Assembly (NCBI RefSeq): GCF_001424755.1
Contig: NZ_LMRF01000002.1
Coordinates: 137,556 to 201,555 of the forward strand
Direction of reading: 5' to 3'
From: Marmoricola sp. Leaf446
GTDB lineage: Bacteria; Actinomycetota; Actinomycetes; Propionibacteriales; Nocardioidaceae
DNA: 64,000 nucleotides
Shown in pieces: positions 17,896 to 27,050 of the stretch. Under the pieces are notes generated by a model, which had not been told where the DNA came from, did no database searches, and worked only from the letters and a program-made list of their open reading frames with translations. The position numbers and the translations under genes are program-made. The number at the start of each line of letters is the position of its first letter. The stretch's first letter is position 1.

Positions 17896-19209
17896 TCAGG
17901 AGGCGCGTGCCGGGAGCACGAGAAGTGTTCCGTCCTCGCGCTTCTCGATGTCGATGACGACGTCGACATTCGAACCAGCGACGCCGGGGTCGAGGGCACG
18001 CAACCGGTACGACGCATCGAGGAGGCTGTCGACCTGCCTACGGGTCATCATCTTGTCTATGAGCCGTTTGGGGGTGCGGAGTTCGATCGCCGACAACCGT
18101 CGGAGGACGTGCTCGATACGGCCTTCTAGGTCGTTGATCCGCTGCTGATCCTCGCGGAGGCTTCTGGCGAAGTTCTCGAATGGGTTCTCCTGGTCGCCTT
18201 GGCCGGCTTCCACGCCCTGCAGGACGATCACTCGACGCTTGAGAGCGACGGCGAGCGCTGCCATTTCAAGATGGGCGCGGAATTCCCCGCCGTCTCTGGC
18301 AATACCGGGGAACGCCGCTTCTAGCTCTGTTACGTCGACATGGTCGTCCTTGAGGACTGCATCGAGCCCGTCTTCCCACTTCTTCACGCGGGCCCGGGCG
18401 CGCTGCGTGGCGATGCTGATCGCATGGACAGCCGAGTCCAAACCCAGGGATGCTCCGACCCTGCCGCGGTCCAGGAGAAGTGCCGTTGCCTTGTCGATGG
18501 CGTCGCTGCAGCCATCGAGCTCACTGCGCTCAGACTCCAACTGGTCGTCGTGGAGTTTCTCAAGGAGCTCCGTGATGTTCTCGATGGCTCTCTGCCGCTC
18601 GTGATCTGCATATGCACTCGCCCCCACGGCAACCGCCATGAGCACGAGCGGAGCGGCGACGGTCATGGCGGTGCCGGCCGCTGCCGTGCCCGCAGCGGCT
18701 CCGACAGCCGTGCCCGTTGCCCCGGCGGCTGCTGTCTCGACGGGAACGAACGTGGCCTTCGCAGCTACAACGCTCTTGCCAGTGCTTGCGACCAGGTCGC
18801 CGTAGACGCCGCCGTCGACCACCTTTGACGCCATCGGCTTCACGAGGCCTCTACCGAACTCTGCGGCCACTTTGTCAGGCACGTGCATTCGGTACAGCAC
18901 TTCGCCGGACTCAACGACCCGAGTGACGGCGGGGACCTTCGACGAGTTGGCGACGAGGCGCGAGATCTCTTGCGCAAGTGGGCTCGTCGCGCCGAGAGGG
19001 AGCCCGCTGGTCCGATCACGCTTGACCGGGAGCGGATGAGCTTCCAACGTGACCAGCGGCGCCAACGCAAATGCGGCCAGCGCCGAGCGCAGTTCCGACA
19101 GACGTTGAGGCGTTAGTCCGCCCTCGTCGGGAATCGCGGGAACGCCAGTCGAACCCTCAGTCGTGGACAGGGTCCACAGCGGCACTACCGTGCCGTCAAA
19201 GTCGCTCAT
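17896..19209 (-). CDS. Unknown protein with central hydrophobic Ala/Gly hairpin and coiled coil
   Basis: A 437-residue protein of unrecognised family. The order seen is: a soluble N-terminal ~110 residues; an amphipathic stretch (about 105-157); a hydrophobic Ala/Gly-rich segment at about 159-200, long enough for a helical hairpin; then charged helices likely to form coiled coils (about 204-260 and 340-385); and a C-terminal DVVIDIEKREDGTLLVLP strand. The architecture recalls membrane-inserting effectors, but no family motif supports that. It has its own ribosome site (GAGGAGACC) and lies among defence genes, so a defence role is only guilt by association. Confidence 0.6.
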   Translation of the reverse strand: MSDFDGTVVPLWTLSTTEGSTGVPAIPDEGGLTPQRLSELRSALAAFALAPLVTLEAHPLPVKRDRTSGLPLGATSPLAQEISRLVANSSKVPAVTRVVESGEVLYRMHVPDKVAAEFGRGLVKPMASKVVDGGVYGDLVASTGKSVVAAKATFVPVETAAAGATGTAVGAAAGTAAAGTAMTVAAPLVLMAVAVGASAYADHERQRAIENITELLEKLHDDQLESERSELDGCSDAIDKATALLLDRGRVGASLGLDSAVHAISIATQRARARVKKWEDGLDAVLKDDHVDVTELEAAFPGIARDGGEFRAHLEMAALAVALKRRVIVLQGVEAGQGDQENPFENFARSLREDQQRINDLEGRIEHVLRRLSAIELRTPKRLIDKMMTRRQVDSLLDASYRLRALDPGVAGSNVDVVIDIEKREDGTLLVLPARAS

Positions 19210-19544
19210 TGGTCTCCTCGCTCAGAATCCACACAGTATCGGCCGAAGCCGACAATCTAGGTGGGGCAACGGGGCTCCTCCCGAGCTCGGGTCGTCCGAG
19301 CCGGCGGTGTGACCCGCTCACTCGAGCGCACACCAGCGATGCCTGCGTGACTGTGATCAGTTCTTGTTGTGTCCGACCGATCGCGCGTGAAGCACTTCCT
19401 TCCAATACGACTCCCATAGCCGGCACCGATGGGGCATACCCGATCGCTTGGACAACGGGCCAAGACGTCAGCGTGCGCGTGAGGGGCGCGCCGACAGCGC
19501 CGGGAATGCCGCACCGAACTCAGAGCCGGGAGGCTGACGTCTGG
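19210..19544. other. Intergenic gap, no gene seen
   Basis: Lies upstream of the hydrophobic-hairpin gene (minus strand) and downstream of the RusA-like gene (minus strand). It should carry the promoter of the former. Short open frames have no recognisable content, and no repeats or hairpins stood out. Confidence 0.4.
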
Positions 19545-19910
19545 TCACTCAGCGTCTGTCTCGATCAGCCAGACCTCGATGCGAGCGCCCGGCACCTCGC
19601 CGGGCCTTGGCTGGCGTTTGACGGCTCGGATCTCGTCCACCTGGTCATCGGCTGGCTGCGGCGTACCGCGCCACTGACGGAGGCCAAAGACTCCCTCCAT
19701 GGCGTCCAGCGTGGGCTTCAGGAGATTGTCCAAGTCCCACACCTCGCTCACCCGGCGAGCTTCTCCCAACCGAAACTCCAGATAGACGGCAAAGCGTCCG
19801 CTCTGTGGGGAACATCCGGAGTCGGCCACGGCGCGGCGGACTGCCTCCTTCCACGACTTCTCGCCTGCCGTTGCGAAAGTTGCCGGACGGGAGGTCACGT
19901 CTAACGTCAC
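19545..19910 (-). CDS. RusA-like endodeoxyribonuclease family protein
   Basis: A 121-residue protein with the RusA signature DLDNLLKPTLDAMEG followed by ADDQVDEIRAVKR, containing the acidic residues that bind metal in Holliday-junction resolvases of this fold. GTG 19910 gives a standard N-terminus (VTLDVTSRP); longer in-frame starts exist but add non-conserved sequence. RusA genes usually travel with prophages or plasmids, so this may be a relic or a working resolvase of the element. A divergent small membrane protein gene starts at 20073. Confidence 0.65.
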   Translation of the reverse strand: MTLDVTSRPATFATAGEKSWKEAVRRAVADSGCSPQSGRFAVYLEFRLGEARRVSEVWDLDNLLKPTLDAMEGVFGLRQWRGTPQPADDQVDEIRAVKRQPRPGEVPGARIEVWLIETDAE

Positions 19911-20072
19911 CAGATGCCGTCGGGCCACCGACCCACTGTGACCCCGGCAAGTGGGGAGCAGCAAGCCCCAAGTTTGGTTGTGCCTGGGCTGGCGGCCGGG
20001 GGCACGCGGCGGCGTAACTCTGTAGAGGGCGTGGTTTCCCTGATCCCAGGCGAACTGACTACCGTCTCCTTC

Positions 20073-20543
20073 ATGTCGGCTGGGATCTTCGCCATCGTCG
20101 GAGTCGCACTCGGCTCTGCCCTCGGCTACTTCGGCCAGCGGCTGATGGCCGGACGTGCCGAGGAGTTTGCGAGGAGAGAACGCCTCAGGCGGGAGCGAAT
20201 GGACGCCTACAGCGCCTTCGCGGCAAGCGCCATGGAGGCACGCCGCGCCCAAATCAACCGTTGGTACCAACGTAGAGACGCGGGATCAGCAAGTTCCGAG
20301 TACGACGAGGCGAAGGCCGAGTCGTACCTGGGGCGCTCTGCTGCGTGGCGCGAACGGTACAGGGTCCAGCTGGTTGCTGACGACGAAGGTTTGAGCGGGC
20401 TTGCGGAGGCGGCGGTCAAGTCACTTAGGTCAATCCCAAAAGCCGAGACAAAGTCGGGCATGGAGCAGAGCGCAAAAGAGACACGGAGCTTGATCGAGCG
20501 CTTCGTGACAGATGCCGCAGCACAATTGTCTTCCCACGACTGA
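20073..20543 (+). CDS. Small membrane-anchored hypothetical protein
   Basis: A 156-residue protein with one N-terminal membrane helix (FAIVGVALGSALGYFGQRL, about 5-23) followed by a highly charged, Arg/Glu-rich helical cytoplasmic region likely to form a coiled coil. Similar single-helix proteins are frequent orphans in actinobacterial accessory DNA, and no function is assigned. ATG 20073 is chosen because it places the helix at the N-terminus; an in-frame extension upstream is not conserved-looking. Confidence 0.55.
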   Translation: MSAGIFAIVGVALGSALGYFGQRLMAGRAEEFARRERLRRERMDAYSAFAASAMEARRAQINRWYQRRDAGSASSEYDEAKAESYLGRSAAWRERYRVQLVADDEGLSGLAEAAVKSLRSIPKAETKSGMEQSAKETRSLIERFVTDAAAQLSSHD

Positions 20544-20801
20544 TCGCGGCCGCGACGGCGCCCTGAAGCGGCGGAATGGCGCATCGCAAGCTGCTGCTGG
20601 CGACGCCCCACCGAATGCTCAACTAGAGATCCGTCTGAGAAAAGCTTGATGTCGCCTTCGTAGATCCCCTGCGGCCGCGGCAATGCCGTGCCCGAAGCAG
20701 CCGACCCGCTCTACTGAGGTGTGCATCTGAACCCGGGACCGGAGGCAGTACACGAATCCGATCTTCCGACGGTGAGCTGTCACGTTGCCTAGGCTCTTGA
20801 C

Positions 20802-23243
20802 GTGGACACCAACGTACGGACGCCCCAGGAAGTTTTCTACCTGCCGCAGCACCTTGTCGTACCGCTGTTCCAGCGTCCATACGTGTGGACCGAGACAGAC
20901 CAATGGCTCCCGCTTTGGAGCGACGTCGTCCGGATGGCCGAGCTGCGACTCAAGGAGCCGCACACGTCGGCTCGGCACTTTCTCGGCGCGGTCGTGCTGC
21001 AGGCCGGCATCCCGATCGTCGGCACGGTGCCTACCTGGAACGTAATCGACGGTCAGCAACGGATCACGACATTGCAGGTGCTGACGGACGCCGCGGCGCT
21101 GGTCTTCGAAAGCCGGGGGATCGACCCGCTCGCACAGCAGCTGGGCGACCTCACGCACAACCGACCGCACTTCGGTAACGAGGGTCGGTCGCGCAAACTG
21201 GTGCACACGAATCGGGACGGCGCTGCCTTCGCCGAGGTGATGGAGGCGGAGCCGCCGGTCGACTACGCCGCGCTGTCGCACTCGGGCGCCCTTATTACGA
21301 GGGCCCACGCGTTTTTTGCCGACCAGATTGTCCGGTGGCTCGATGAGGACAGCGACGCTGACGGCGCGGTGGAACAAAGGGCCACGGCGTTGACGGGCGT
21401 CATCGCGCAGGGCCTGCAGCTGGTCGTGATCGACCTGAAGGCTGACGAGAACTCCCAAGAGATCTTCGAGACTCTCAACGCGCGTGGCACGCCACTGACC
21501 GCGGCGGATCTCATCAAGAACTTCGTCTTCCAAAAGCTGGATGGCGAGGGCGGAGACGTGGCGAAGGCATACGCCGAGGACTGGCCCTTCGAAACGCCGT
21601 TCTGGGAGGCGGAAGTCAGCGTTGGTCGCTACCTCATCAGCCGCGGCTCACTCTTCCTCTCGCAGTGGCTCCAGTCGCGGGTCGGTGAGGAGATCGGCCC
21701 GCGTCAGACCTTCATCCGGTTCAAGCATCACGTCGACCACGAGGCCGGTTCTTCGATGAGCGAGCTCTTGCAGATCATCAAGAAGCAGGCTGGGGCCTAT
21801 GCGTCCTGGCAGATCAACGCCGATGACACGACGCGCGCGTTGACGGTGCCAGAGAGAGCCTTCTACCGAATGCAGGCCGCCGGTGTTGAGCTCCTAAAGC
21901 CCATCGTGATCTGGCTGCACGACCCCTCGCTCGACATCCCCGCCGCCACGGCCGACAAGGTCACCGAGATGGTCGAGTCGTGGGTCGTACGCCGACAAAT
22001 CCTGCGGCTCACGTCCGCTAACCTAGGCCGAACGGTGGCTGAGATCGTCAGAGCGTTCCGCACCTCGCCGTCCAACGGGTTGGCAGCGCAAGTCCAGGAC
22101 TACCTGACCGCGCTAAACGCATCCTCGAACTACTGGCCCGGTGACGACGAAATCCGTCGGCACCTGGCAGACGAGCAGGCTTACCGCCGCTATCCCCGGG
22201 CCCGGCTTCGGATGTTTCTGGAGACCGTCGAGGATCAGCTACGCGCGACCCACCAATCGCCCAGTGTGCCGCGCAACGGGTTCCCGATCGAGCACATCCT
22301 TCCCCAGTCGTGGCAGCAGCATTGGCCGGTCGACGGGCTTGAGAAGGAGGTGGAGCGGGGCGAGCACGTGCACCGGCTCGGCAACTTGACGCTGCTCACG
22401 ACTAGCCTCAACAGCGCGGTCTCGAACGGTGCGTGGTCCACCAAGCGCTCCAAGCTCGACAGCGCCGACGTCTTCCTTCTTAATCGCGCGGTCAAGCATG
22501 TCGACGAGTGGAACGAGGCCAGCATTGATGAGCGCAGCGCTGTCATGACAGAGGCTCTCTTGGCAGCCTGGCCCGTACCTGCAGGCCACATCGGCGCCGT
22601 CGCTGACAACGTCCCAGCGGCCGAGAAGTGGGTGGAGATCAAACACCTGCTCGCCGCTGGTCTGCTTGCTCCCGGATCGGTGCTGACCGCACGGCCGGGC
22701 AACTGGGCGACGGTGACGGCGACGGTCACACCGACTGGGCTGCTTGAGGTGAAAGGCCGTGTCTACGAGTCGCCATCGGCAGCAGGATCGGCGGTGCGTG
22801 GCGGCAGCACCAACGGGTGGAAGTTCTGGCGTCTTGAGGACGGCCGCTTCCTCTCAGACGTACGCGCCTCGCTGCGCGGGGAGAAGCCTGCTCCGCGCAA
22901 GAGCGGTTTCGACTGGGCTCCTATGCACGCAATCCTCGAGTCGCTACCAATCGGTCATTGGACGTCGTACACCGAGCTCGCGGACGCAATCGGTACGGCG
23001 CCGCAGCCTTTGGGCAACCACATCACCACGTGCCCCCACTGCGCTAACGCGTGGCGAGTTCTGACCTGGGACGGCCGGACCGCACCGCATTTCACCTGGA
23101 CCGACCCGGAAGACAAGCGCGATCCCCAAGCCCTGCTCCTCGCCGATGGAGTCCGCCTAATTGACGGCAAGGCTGACCCGGCCCAGATGCTGCGCAGCGA
23201 CCAACTCGCCGGCTTTGCCGAACGACCCATCGCAAACGTCTGA
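20802..23243 (+). CDS. GmrSD-type protein (DUF262-DUF1524) with RAMA-like and MGMT/ATL-like C-terminus
   Basis: An 813-residue single-chain relative of GmrSD, the type IV restriction system that attacks modified phage DNA. The N-terminal DUF262 domain has DGQQR at 83-87 (NTP-binding region). The DUF1524 HNH-like nuclease shows EHILPQ near 496 and RLGNLTLL near 526. A segment near 620-680 (GSVLTARPG...GWKFWRL) resembles RAMA/DUF4357 reader domains. The final part near 705-765 (IGHWTSYTELADAIG...NAWRVLTWDG) resembles the DNA-binding domain of alkylguanine methyltransferases, but with no Cys in the PCHR position, as in alkyltransferase-like proteins. Start is GTG 20802. Confidence 0.82.
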   Translation: MDTNVRTPQEVFYLPQHLVVPLFQRPYVWTETDQWLPLWSDVVRMAELRLKEPHTSARHFLGAVVLQAGIPIVGTVPTWNVIDGQQRITTLQVLTDAAALVFESRGIDPLAQQLGDLTHNRPHFGNEGRSRKLVHTNRDGAAFAEVMEAEPPVDYAALSHSGALITRAHAFFADQIVRWLDEDSDADGAVEQRATALTGVIAQGLQLVVIDLKADENSQEIFETLNARGTPLTAADLIKNFVFQKLDGEGGDVAKAYAEDWPFETPFWEAEVSVGRYLISRGSLFLSQWLQSRVGEEIGPRQTFIRFKHHVDHEAGSSMSELLQIIKKQAGAYASWQINADDTTRALTVPERAFYRMQAAGVELLKPIVIWLHDPSLDIPAATADKVTEMVESWVVRRQILRLTSANLGRTVAEIVRAFRTSPSNGLAAQVQDYLTALNASSNYWPGDDEIRRHLADEQAYRRYPRARLRMFLETVEDQLRATHQSPSVPRNGFPIEHILPQSWQQHWPVDGLEKEVERGEHVHRLGNLTLLTTSLNSAVSNGAWSTKRSKLDSADVFLLNRAVKHVDEWNEASIDERSAVMTEALLAAWPVPAGHIGAVADNVPAAEKWVEIKHLLAAGLLAPGSVLTARPGNWATVTATVTPTGLLEVKGRVYESPSAAGSAVRGGSTNGWKFWRLEDGRFLSDVRASLRGEKPAPRKSGFDWAPMHAILESLPIGHWTSYTELADAIGTAPQPLGNHITTCPHCANAWRVLTWDGRTAPHFTWTDPEDKRDPQALLLADGVRLIDGKADPAQMLRSDQLAGFAERPIANV

Positions 23244-23585
23244 GTGCATCGTGTTCGGTTGGCGCCCGGCTGACGGCTGAGAGTTGGATTTCTGTGGCTT
23301 GGCCACTCCAGGTTGCCGCGGTCTGAATCGCGCCAATTGCCCAGGTCCTGATGCGAGCCTGGGACCGGCGGTATCGTCCCCTCCACCCGTCAACCCGCAG
23401 GAAACACCAGAACGGTGGATCAACTCGCCGGCTACCTGGACGCGCCCGCAGAGTGGCACATCAGGGCAGGTTTCATGGGTCAAAGCGGCGATATGGTGCG
23501 CCTAGGCGCGGGGGCCGAACGGACACGGCGGGCGGAGCCGGTGACACACACTGGAGCGGGACCAACGCAGACGGAACGGATCCCG
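23244..23585. other. Gap upstream of a hypothetical gene
   Basis: No independent gene is supported. An in-frame GTG at 23415 could extend the next gene by 57 codons, but the added sequence is compositionally odd and unlike a conserved N-terminus. It probably holds that gene's promoter. No clear hairpin was found. Confidence 0.4.
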
Positions 23586-24413
23586 ATGAGCGACTTCTCA
23601 GCCGAACAGATTCGCGCAGGCGTTGCGCTGCAAAGCATGCGCGATACGTACCCGGACCTGGACCGGTGGCGTGCAAGATCTGCGCAGATCGAGGAGCCGC
23701 AGACCGGCAGTGAACTATATGGGGATGCGCAGATATGGCCCGGCTTCGCGCCGCACCAAGTGGCACGGGTCGCCCTAGTCTCGGCCGTCCAACACCTCAA
23801 CCTGGTTCGGGCTTCTGTAGAAGCGAAGGAACTCTTCCCGATCGCCATGCCGACCGCACTCAGGGGCGCACTGCTCGGAGCGGCCAGGGGCGTCTGGCTA
23901 CTAGCGCCAGACCTACGTCACGACCGACAACAGAGAGGACTGCGAACGGTCCACGAAGTCCACCGTCGATACCTCCAGTATCTGGAATCCAATCCTCCAG
24001 GCGTCGAAGCCGCCGAACTCGCCACCGCGATAGATCAAGTCAGACGTCGTCGCGATGCCGTCCGCCATCTTTGGTCAGCTTCGTCGGACTTGACGGCGTC
24101 CCAGGCTCCAACAGAGACGACCATCGTTGACACAGCAGCTGAAGTGGTTTTTCAAGACGCGCTCCAGCAGGATTCCATCAAAGGCATGTGGCGGACGCAT
24201 AGTGGCGACGCTCACGGACTCCCTTGGCCTATTTTCACCCGCTCGTCGACGCAGGCCGTGCCCGCGGGACGGGTTGTCGGATATCCCGACCGCATGGCTG
24301 AGTACACCTCTGGCGGAGACCTATGGGAGATCTCTGAGTCCTTTAGTGCGTGCTACCGGCTTGCTCGCCGCGGGTGGAGTCTGTTCGATCGGCGTTGCGA
24401 GAGCGCAGCATGA
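23586..24413 (+). CDS. Hypothetical actinobacterial accessory protein
   Basis: A 275-residue soluble protein of unrecognised family. It has long helical stretches (VARVALVSAVQHLNLVRASVEAKEL; a central Arg-rich helix), ends with GGDLWEISESFSACYRLARRGWSLFDRR, and contains no visible catalytic motif. The helical, His/Arg-rich pattern is similar to proteins annotated only as hypothetical near tRNA-integrated elements. Start ATG 23586 has a weak GGAACGGA ribosome site. It lies between the GmrSD-like gene and the CBS-domain gene, so participation in defence is possible but unsupported. Confidence 0.5.
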   Translation: MSDFSAEQIRAGVALQSMRDTYPDLDRWRARSAQIEEPQTGSELYGDAQIWPGFAPHQVARVALVSAVQHLNLVRASVEAKELFPIAMPTALRGALLGAARGVWLLAPDLRHDRQQRGLRTVHEVHRRYLQYLESNPPGVEAAELATAIDQVRRRRDAVRHLWSASSDLTASQAPTETTIVDTAAEVVFQDALQQDSIKGMWRTHSGDAHGLPWPIFTRSSTQAVPAGRVVGYPDRMAEYTSGGDLWEISESFSACYRLARRGWSLFDRRCESAA

Positions 24414-24609
24414 CTTGAATCGCGGATCAAGGCGGTTGGACACTGGCCGCTGTCTCGGCTGGATAGACGCCCCGGCCGCAGCAACGACGGCGATCGAATC
24501 GGCCGCGGCACTCGGCGTCGCTAGGGACCCGCAACGAGCGGCATTCGCCTGTCGCCGCAATGCCAAAGCGGCTCCGTCGAGGCGACGACTCTCGTCAACA
24601 GCCGGTGAT

Positions 24610-25482
24610 TTAGCGGAAGTTGAGGGACCGATACAAAGCGTCGAGGTCAGCGGGAACGGCGATGGCGGTCGGTGGCTCTTCGAGGGTGCCGCCGGGTGAA
24701 AAAATGACGGCGTTGGCGGGATGGTCGAGGTTTGCAAGCAGGTCGATCACTTCAAGGGCGGTGAGGTCCAACCGTGCCGGAACGACGTTGCTCTCCGCTT
24801 CTTGGTGCCGATGCACAAACGCGACTGACTCACTGACAGCTTCGCCATCGAAGTCGTCAAACTGTTGGGAAATCCAGCGGGCTATCGTGTTGGCAGTGAG
24901 CAAACCTAGATAAAGATCCCCGTCGTAAATGGGGAGTTGCGAGTAGTCGTGATCGCGCACGTGAACAAGCGCCACGCTGATGGGGTCTTGAAGGCCCACC
25001 ACAGCCGGAGCCGGCGGGTCGACAGGGCCGTAAATGGCCTCAAGGGCGAGCGGTGGGCTCAGGAGAAGGTCACGAATCTGCTCGATTTGTTCAAGCGTGT
25101 CTGGGCGAGGATCGGCGATCGGAAGACCGTTCTGGTAACGGCCATGGCTGATGGCATTGCGAAGGCGCGCGAACGTCTCGAGGGCTGTCTTGTGACGCGC
25201 AGGTAGCCGATGCTGTGAGGCGTAGTCGTCCAGCATGGACTTGAACGACGCTCTTGGCGACGCTGCCAAAGCGTCTCGTAGGTGGTTCTCGATGTCGTTG
25301 AAGACGGCGATGAACCGCGCGGCTGAAGTCACAGTTCTCACGGTATCGAGTGAACTCGGTGCCGCCAGGCCGAGCCACTGGGTGGCGCCAGTTCCGGCGG
25401 TAGGACTCAGGCCAGCCCCGCACATGAGGTTGCCGACGTTGGGTGACAGCGGCACAGTGCGGCAGACCTCCTGGTAGGTCAT
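24610..25482 (-). CDS. CBS-domain protein with N-terminal helical (HEPN/RiboL-PSP-like) region
   Basis: Up to 290 residues. The second half contains CBS-type repeats (HDYSQLPIYDGDLYLGLLTANTIARWIS), which usually bind adenine nucleotides. The first half has an all-helical segment (FNDIENHLRDAL...ALETFARLRNAISHG) in which the RNAISHG motif resembles the RxxxxH signature of HEPN-like domains seen in RNA-targeting defence proteins. GTG starts at 25332 or 25341 fit the conserved part better than 25482 and would give about 240 residues. A nucleotide-sensing role is inferred, and the HEPN assignment is tentative. Confidence 0.6.
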   Translation of the reverse strand: MTYQEVCRTVPLSPNVGNLMCGAGLSPTAGTGATQWLGLAAPSSLDTVRTVTSAARFIAVFNDIENHLRDALAASPRASFKSMLDDYASQHRLPARHKTALETFARLRNAISHGRYQNGLPIADPRPDTLEQIEQIRDLLLSPPLALEAIYGPVDPPAPAVVGLQDPISVALVHVRDHDYSQLPIYDGDLYLGLLTANTIARWISQQFDDFDGEAVSESVAFVHRHQEAESNVVPARLDLTALEVIDLLANLDHPANAVIFSPGGTLEEPPTAIAVPADLDALYRSLNFR

Positions 25483-25587
25483 AGGAGCACAACGCCCGGT
25501 GACGGCCCGTCGGTCCTCGGTATGGCTCGTCCGTAGTTCTCTAAGCTCAGTGGTCGGGTTTGTCGGACCGGGGCCATATCGACGGGA

Positions 25588-26850
25588 TCAGCCCCTCCCT
25601 CGGGTGCCTCGGGCAGAGAGCCGGCGACCCAGCTCGCGGTCGCGCTCGAGGCGGGAGTGCTGGTACCGCATGGCCATGCTCGGCGTGGAGTGGCCGAGCC
25701 GATGCATGAGCTCGGCCAGGCTCGCGCCCTCTTCGCCTGCCCAGCTCGCACCGGTGTGCCGGAGGTCGTGCAGGTCAAGATCGGAGCGACCGGCGACTCG
25801 CCTCGCCTCACGCCATCCGAAGCCCGGCCTGATCACGTCACCCTGAGGGTTGAGCACGGCCGCCCGTCCATTGAGTGTCGCCTCGGGCAGCTGTGCCTGA
25901 GGATCGCGGCGCGAGGGGAAGAGCAGTCCATCGGACCCGGGAGCCGCGAAGCGAGTCAGATGGTCCTCGACGGTTGACAGAAGGAACTCGGGGATCGAGA
26001 CCGATCGGACTCCAGCCTCCGTCTTCGGGGCGCCGACCACGTTCGCGGTGAGCAGGCCAGAAGCCGGATCAGCCACTCGGGCGCGGACGACACCGCGGCT
26101 GATGTTCACCCAACCCAACGGTTCGCCTGCGCCGTCGGTGCCGAGCATGAGGTCGCCGCGTCGGAGCTCTCGGAGCTCCCCAGAACGCAGTGCGCACCAC
26201 GTGGCAAGCAGGAGGAGCAGACGGAGCCGTTCGGGCATGGCCTCGACCATGGCGCCCAGCTCATCGAGGCTTGCCGGCCGCAAGTTCTTTCGGCCGTGCC
26301 GCGCGCCAGCCCCGCGCAGCTGTGCCGGGTTCTTGCTCAGCAGCTCGTCCTCGTCGACCGCCGTGTTCAGGATCGTGCGAACGGTCGTGTAGGCGTGTGC
26401 CTTGGCTGCCGGTCCAGCCGTCAGACCCTCGTGCCACTCCCGAACCGCTACCCGGGTGATCTCGTCGAGCGGAGTGTTGCCGAAGGTCGGATAGACATGG
26501 ACCCGAAGACTGGACCGGTACTTGTCCCGAGTCGATGGCCGCAGCGGTTCCCCCCGGCTGTTGCGGCGGTTGTGGATCCACCGCTCCGCATACGACTCGA
26601 ACGTCGGCAGTCGCCTCGCCTCCTCCTCCCTGCGCGCTTCCTCGAGTCGCACCTTCGGCGCCTTCCACACCTCGGGCTCGATGAGCAGCCGCCGCTCGGA
26701 GTGCAGCCAGGCCTCTGCATCGATGCGGGAGGAGAACGTGACGGGCGCGGCCACCAGGTCGCCCGACGGACTCGCGTAACGCGCTTGGAAGCTCCCGCTG
26801 GGCAGCCGCCGGATGCTGCCGAAGCCCCGCTTCTCGGTCCGCCGTGCCAT
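25588..26850 (-). CDS. int: Tyrosine recombinase / integrase of the element
   Basis: A 420-residue site-specific recombinase that would catalyse integration at tRNA-Ser. It has an N-terminal arm-binding-like domain, a SAM-like core-binding domain, and a catalytic domain with Arg222 (CALRSGEL), Lys near 276, HDLR (His361, Arg364), His387 (HRLGHS) and the nucleophile Tyr396 (AMRYQHS). ATG 26850 (MARRTEKRGFG) is preferred over 26907: the 19 extra residues would be a translation of the CGTGCCA repeats, which look like binding sites, and GGCGG precedes 26850. The gene reads away from attR, 200 bp inside it. Confidence 0.93.
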   Translation of the reverse strand: MARRTEKRGFGSIRRLPSGSFQARYASPSGDLVAAPVTFSSRIDAEAWLHSERRLLIEPEVWKAPKVRLEEARREEEARRLPTFESYAERWIHNRRNSRGEPLRPSTRDKYRSSLRVHVYPTFGNTPLDEITRVAVREWHEGLTAGPAAKAHAYTTVRTILNTAVDEDELLSKNPAQLRGAGARHGRKNLRPASLDELGAMVEAMPERLRLLLLLATWCALRSGELRELRRGDLMLGTDGAGEPLGWVNISRGVVRARVADPASGLLTANVVGAPKTEAGVRSVSIPEFLLSTVEDHLTRFAAPGSDGLLFPSRRDPQAQLPEATLNGRAAVLNPQGDVIRPGFGWREARRVAGRSDLDLHDLRHTGASWAGEEGASLAELMHRLGHSTPSMAMRYQHSRLERDRELGRRLSARGTRGRG

Positions 26851-26940
26851 CGAAATCGCCGCCATTTCGTGCCATCTACGTGCCAGATGACTCGAGTTTC
26901 GTGCCATCTACGTGCCATATCGAAGGCTACATCTGGCACG
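26843..26940. repeat. Cluster of CGTGCCA arm-type repeats upstream of the integrase
   Basis: Direct CGTGCCA copies start at 26843, 26868, 26879, 26900 and 26911, and an inverted copy (TGGCACG) lies at 26934-26940. Two 19-bp doublets (26867-26885 and 26899-26917) are identical to the left-end repeat at 3477-3495. Spacings of 11 and 32 bp put the copies on roughly the same helix face. They overlap the integrase start, so integrase or Xis binding there could also control int expression. Confidence 0.72.
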
Positions 26941-27050
26941 GCCTGACCACTGACATCCGACGGGGCGACCTATATCGTTGCAGGTCAGGGGATTACAAAG
27001 TCCAAATCTGGCCACTTCTGACCAAGTGACGGAGGGGCGGTCACGGAACT

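Noticed and set aside
26851-26907. Longer integrase N-terminus from ATG 26907
   Set aside because: The extra 19 residues translate the CGTGCCA repeats and lack a ribosome site; 26850 is better.
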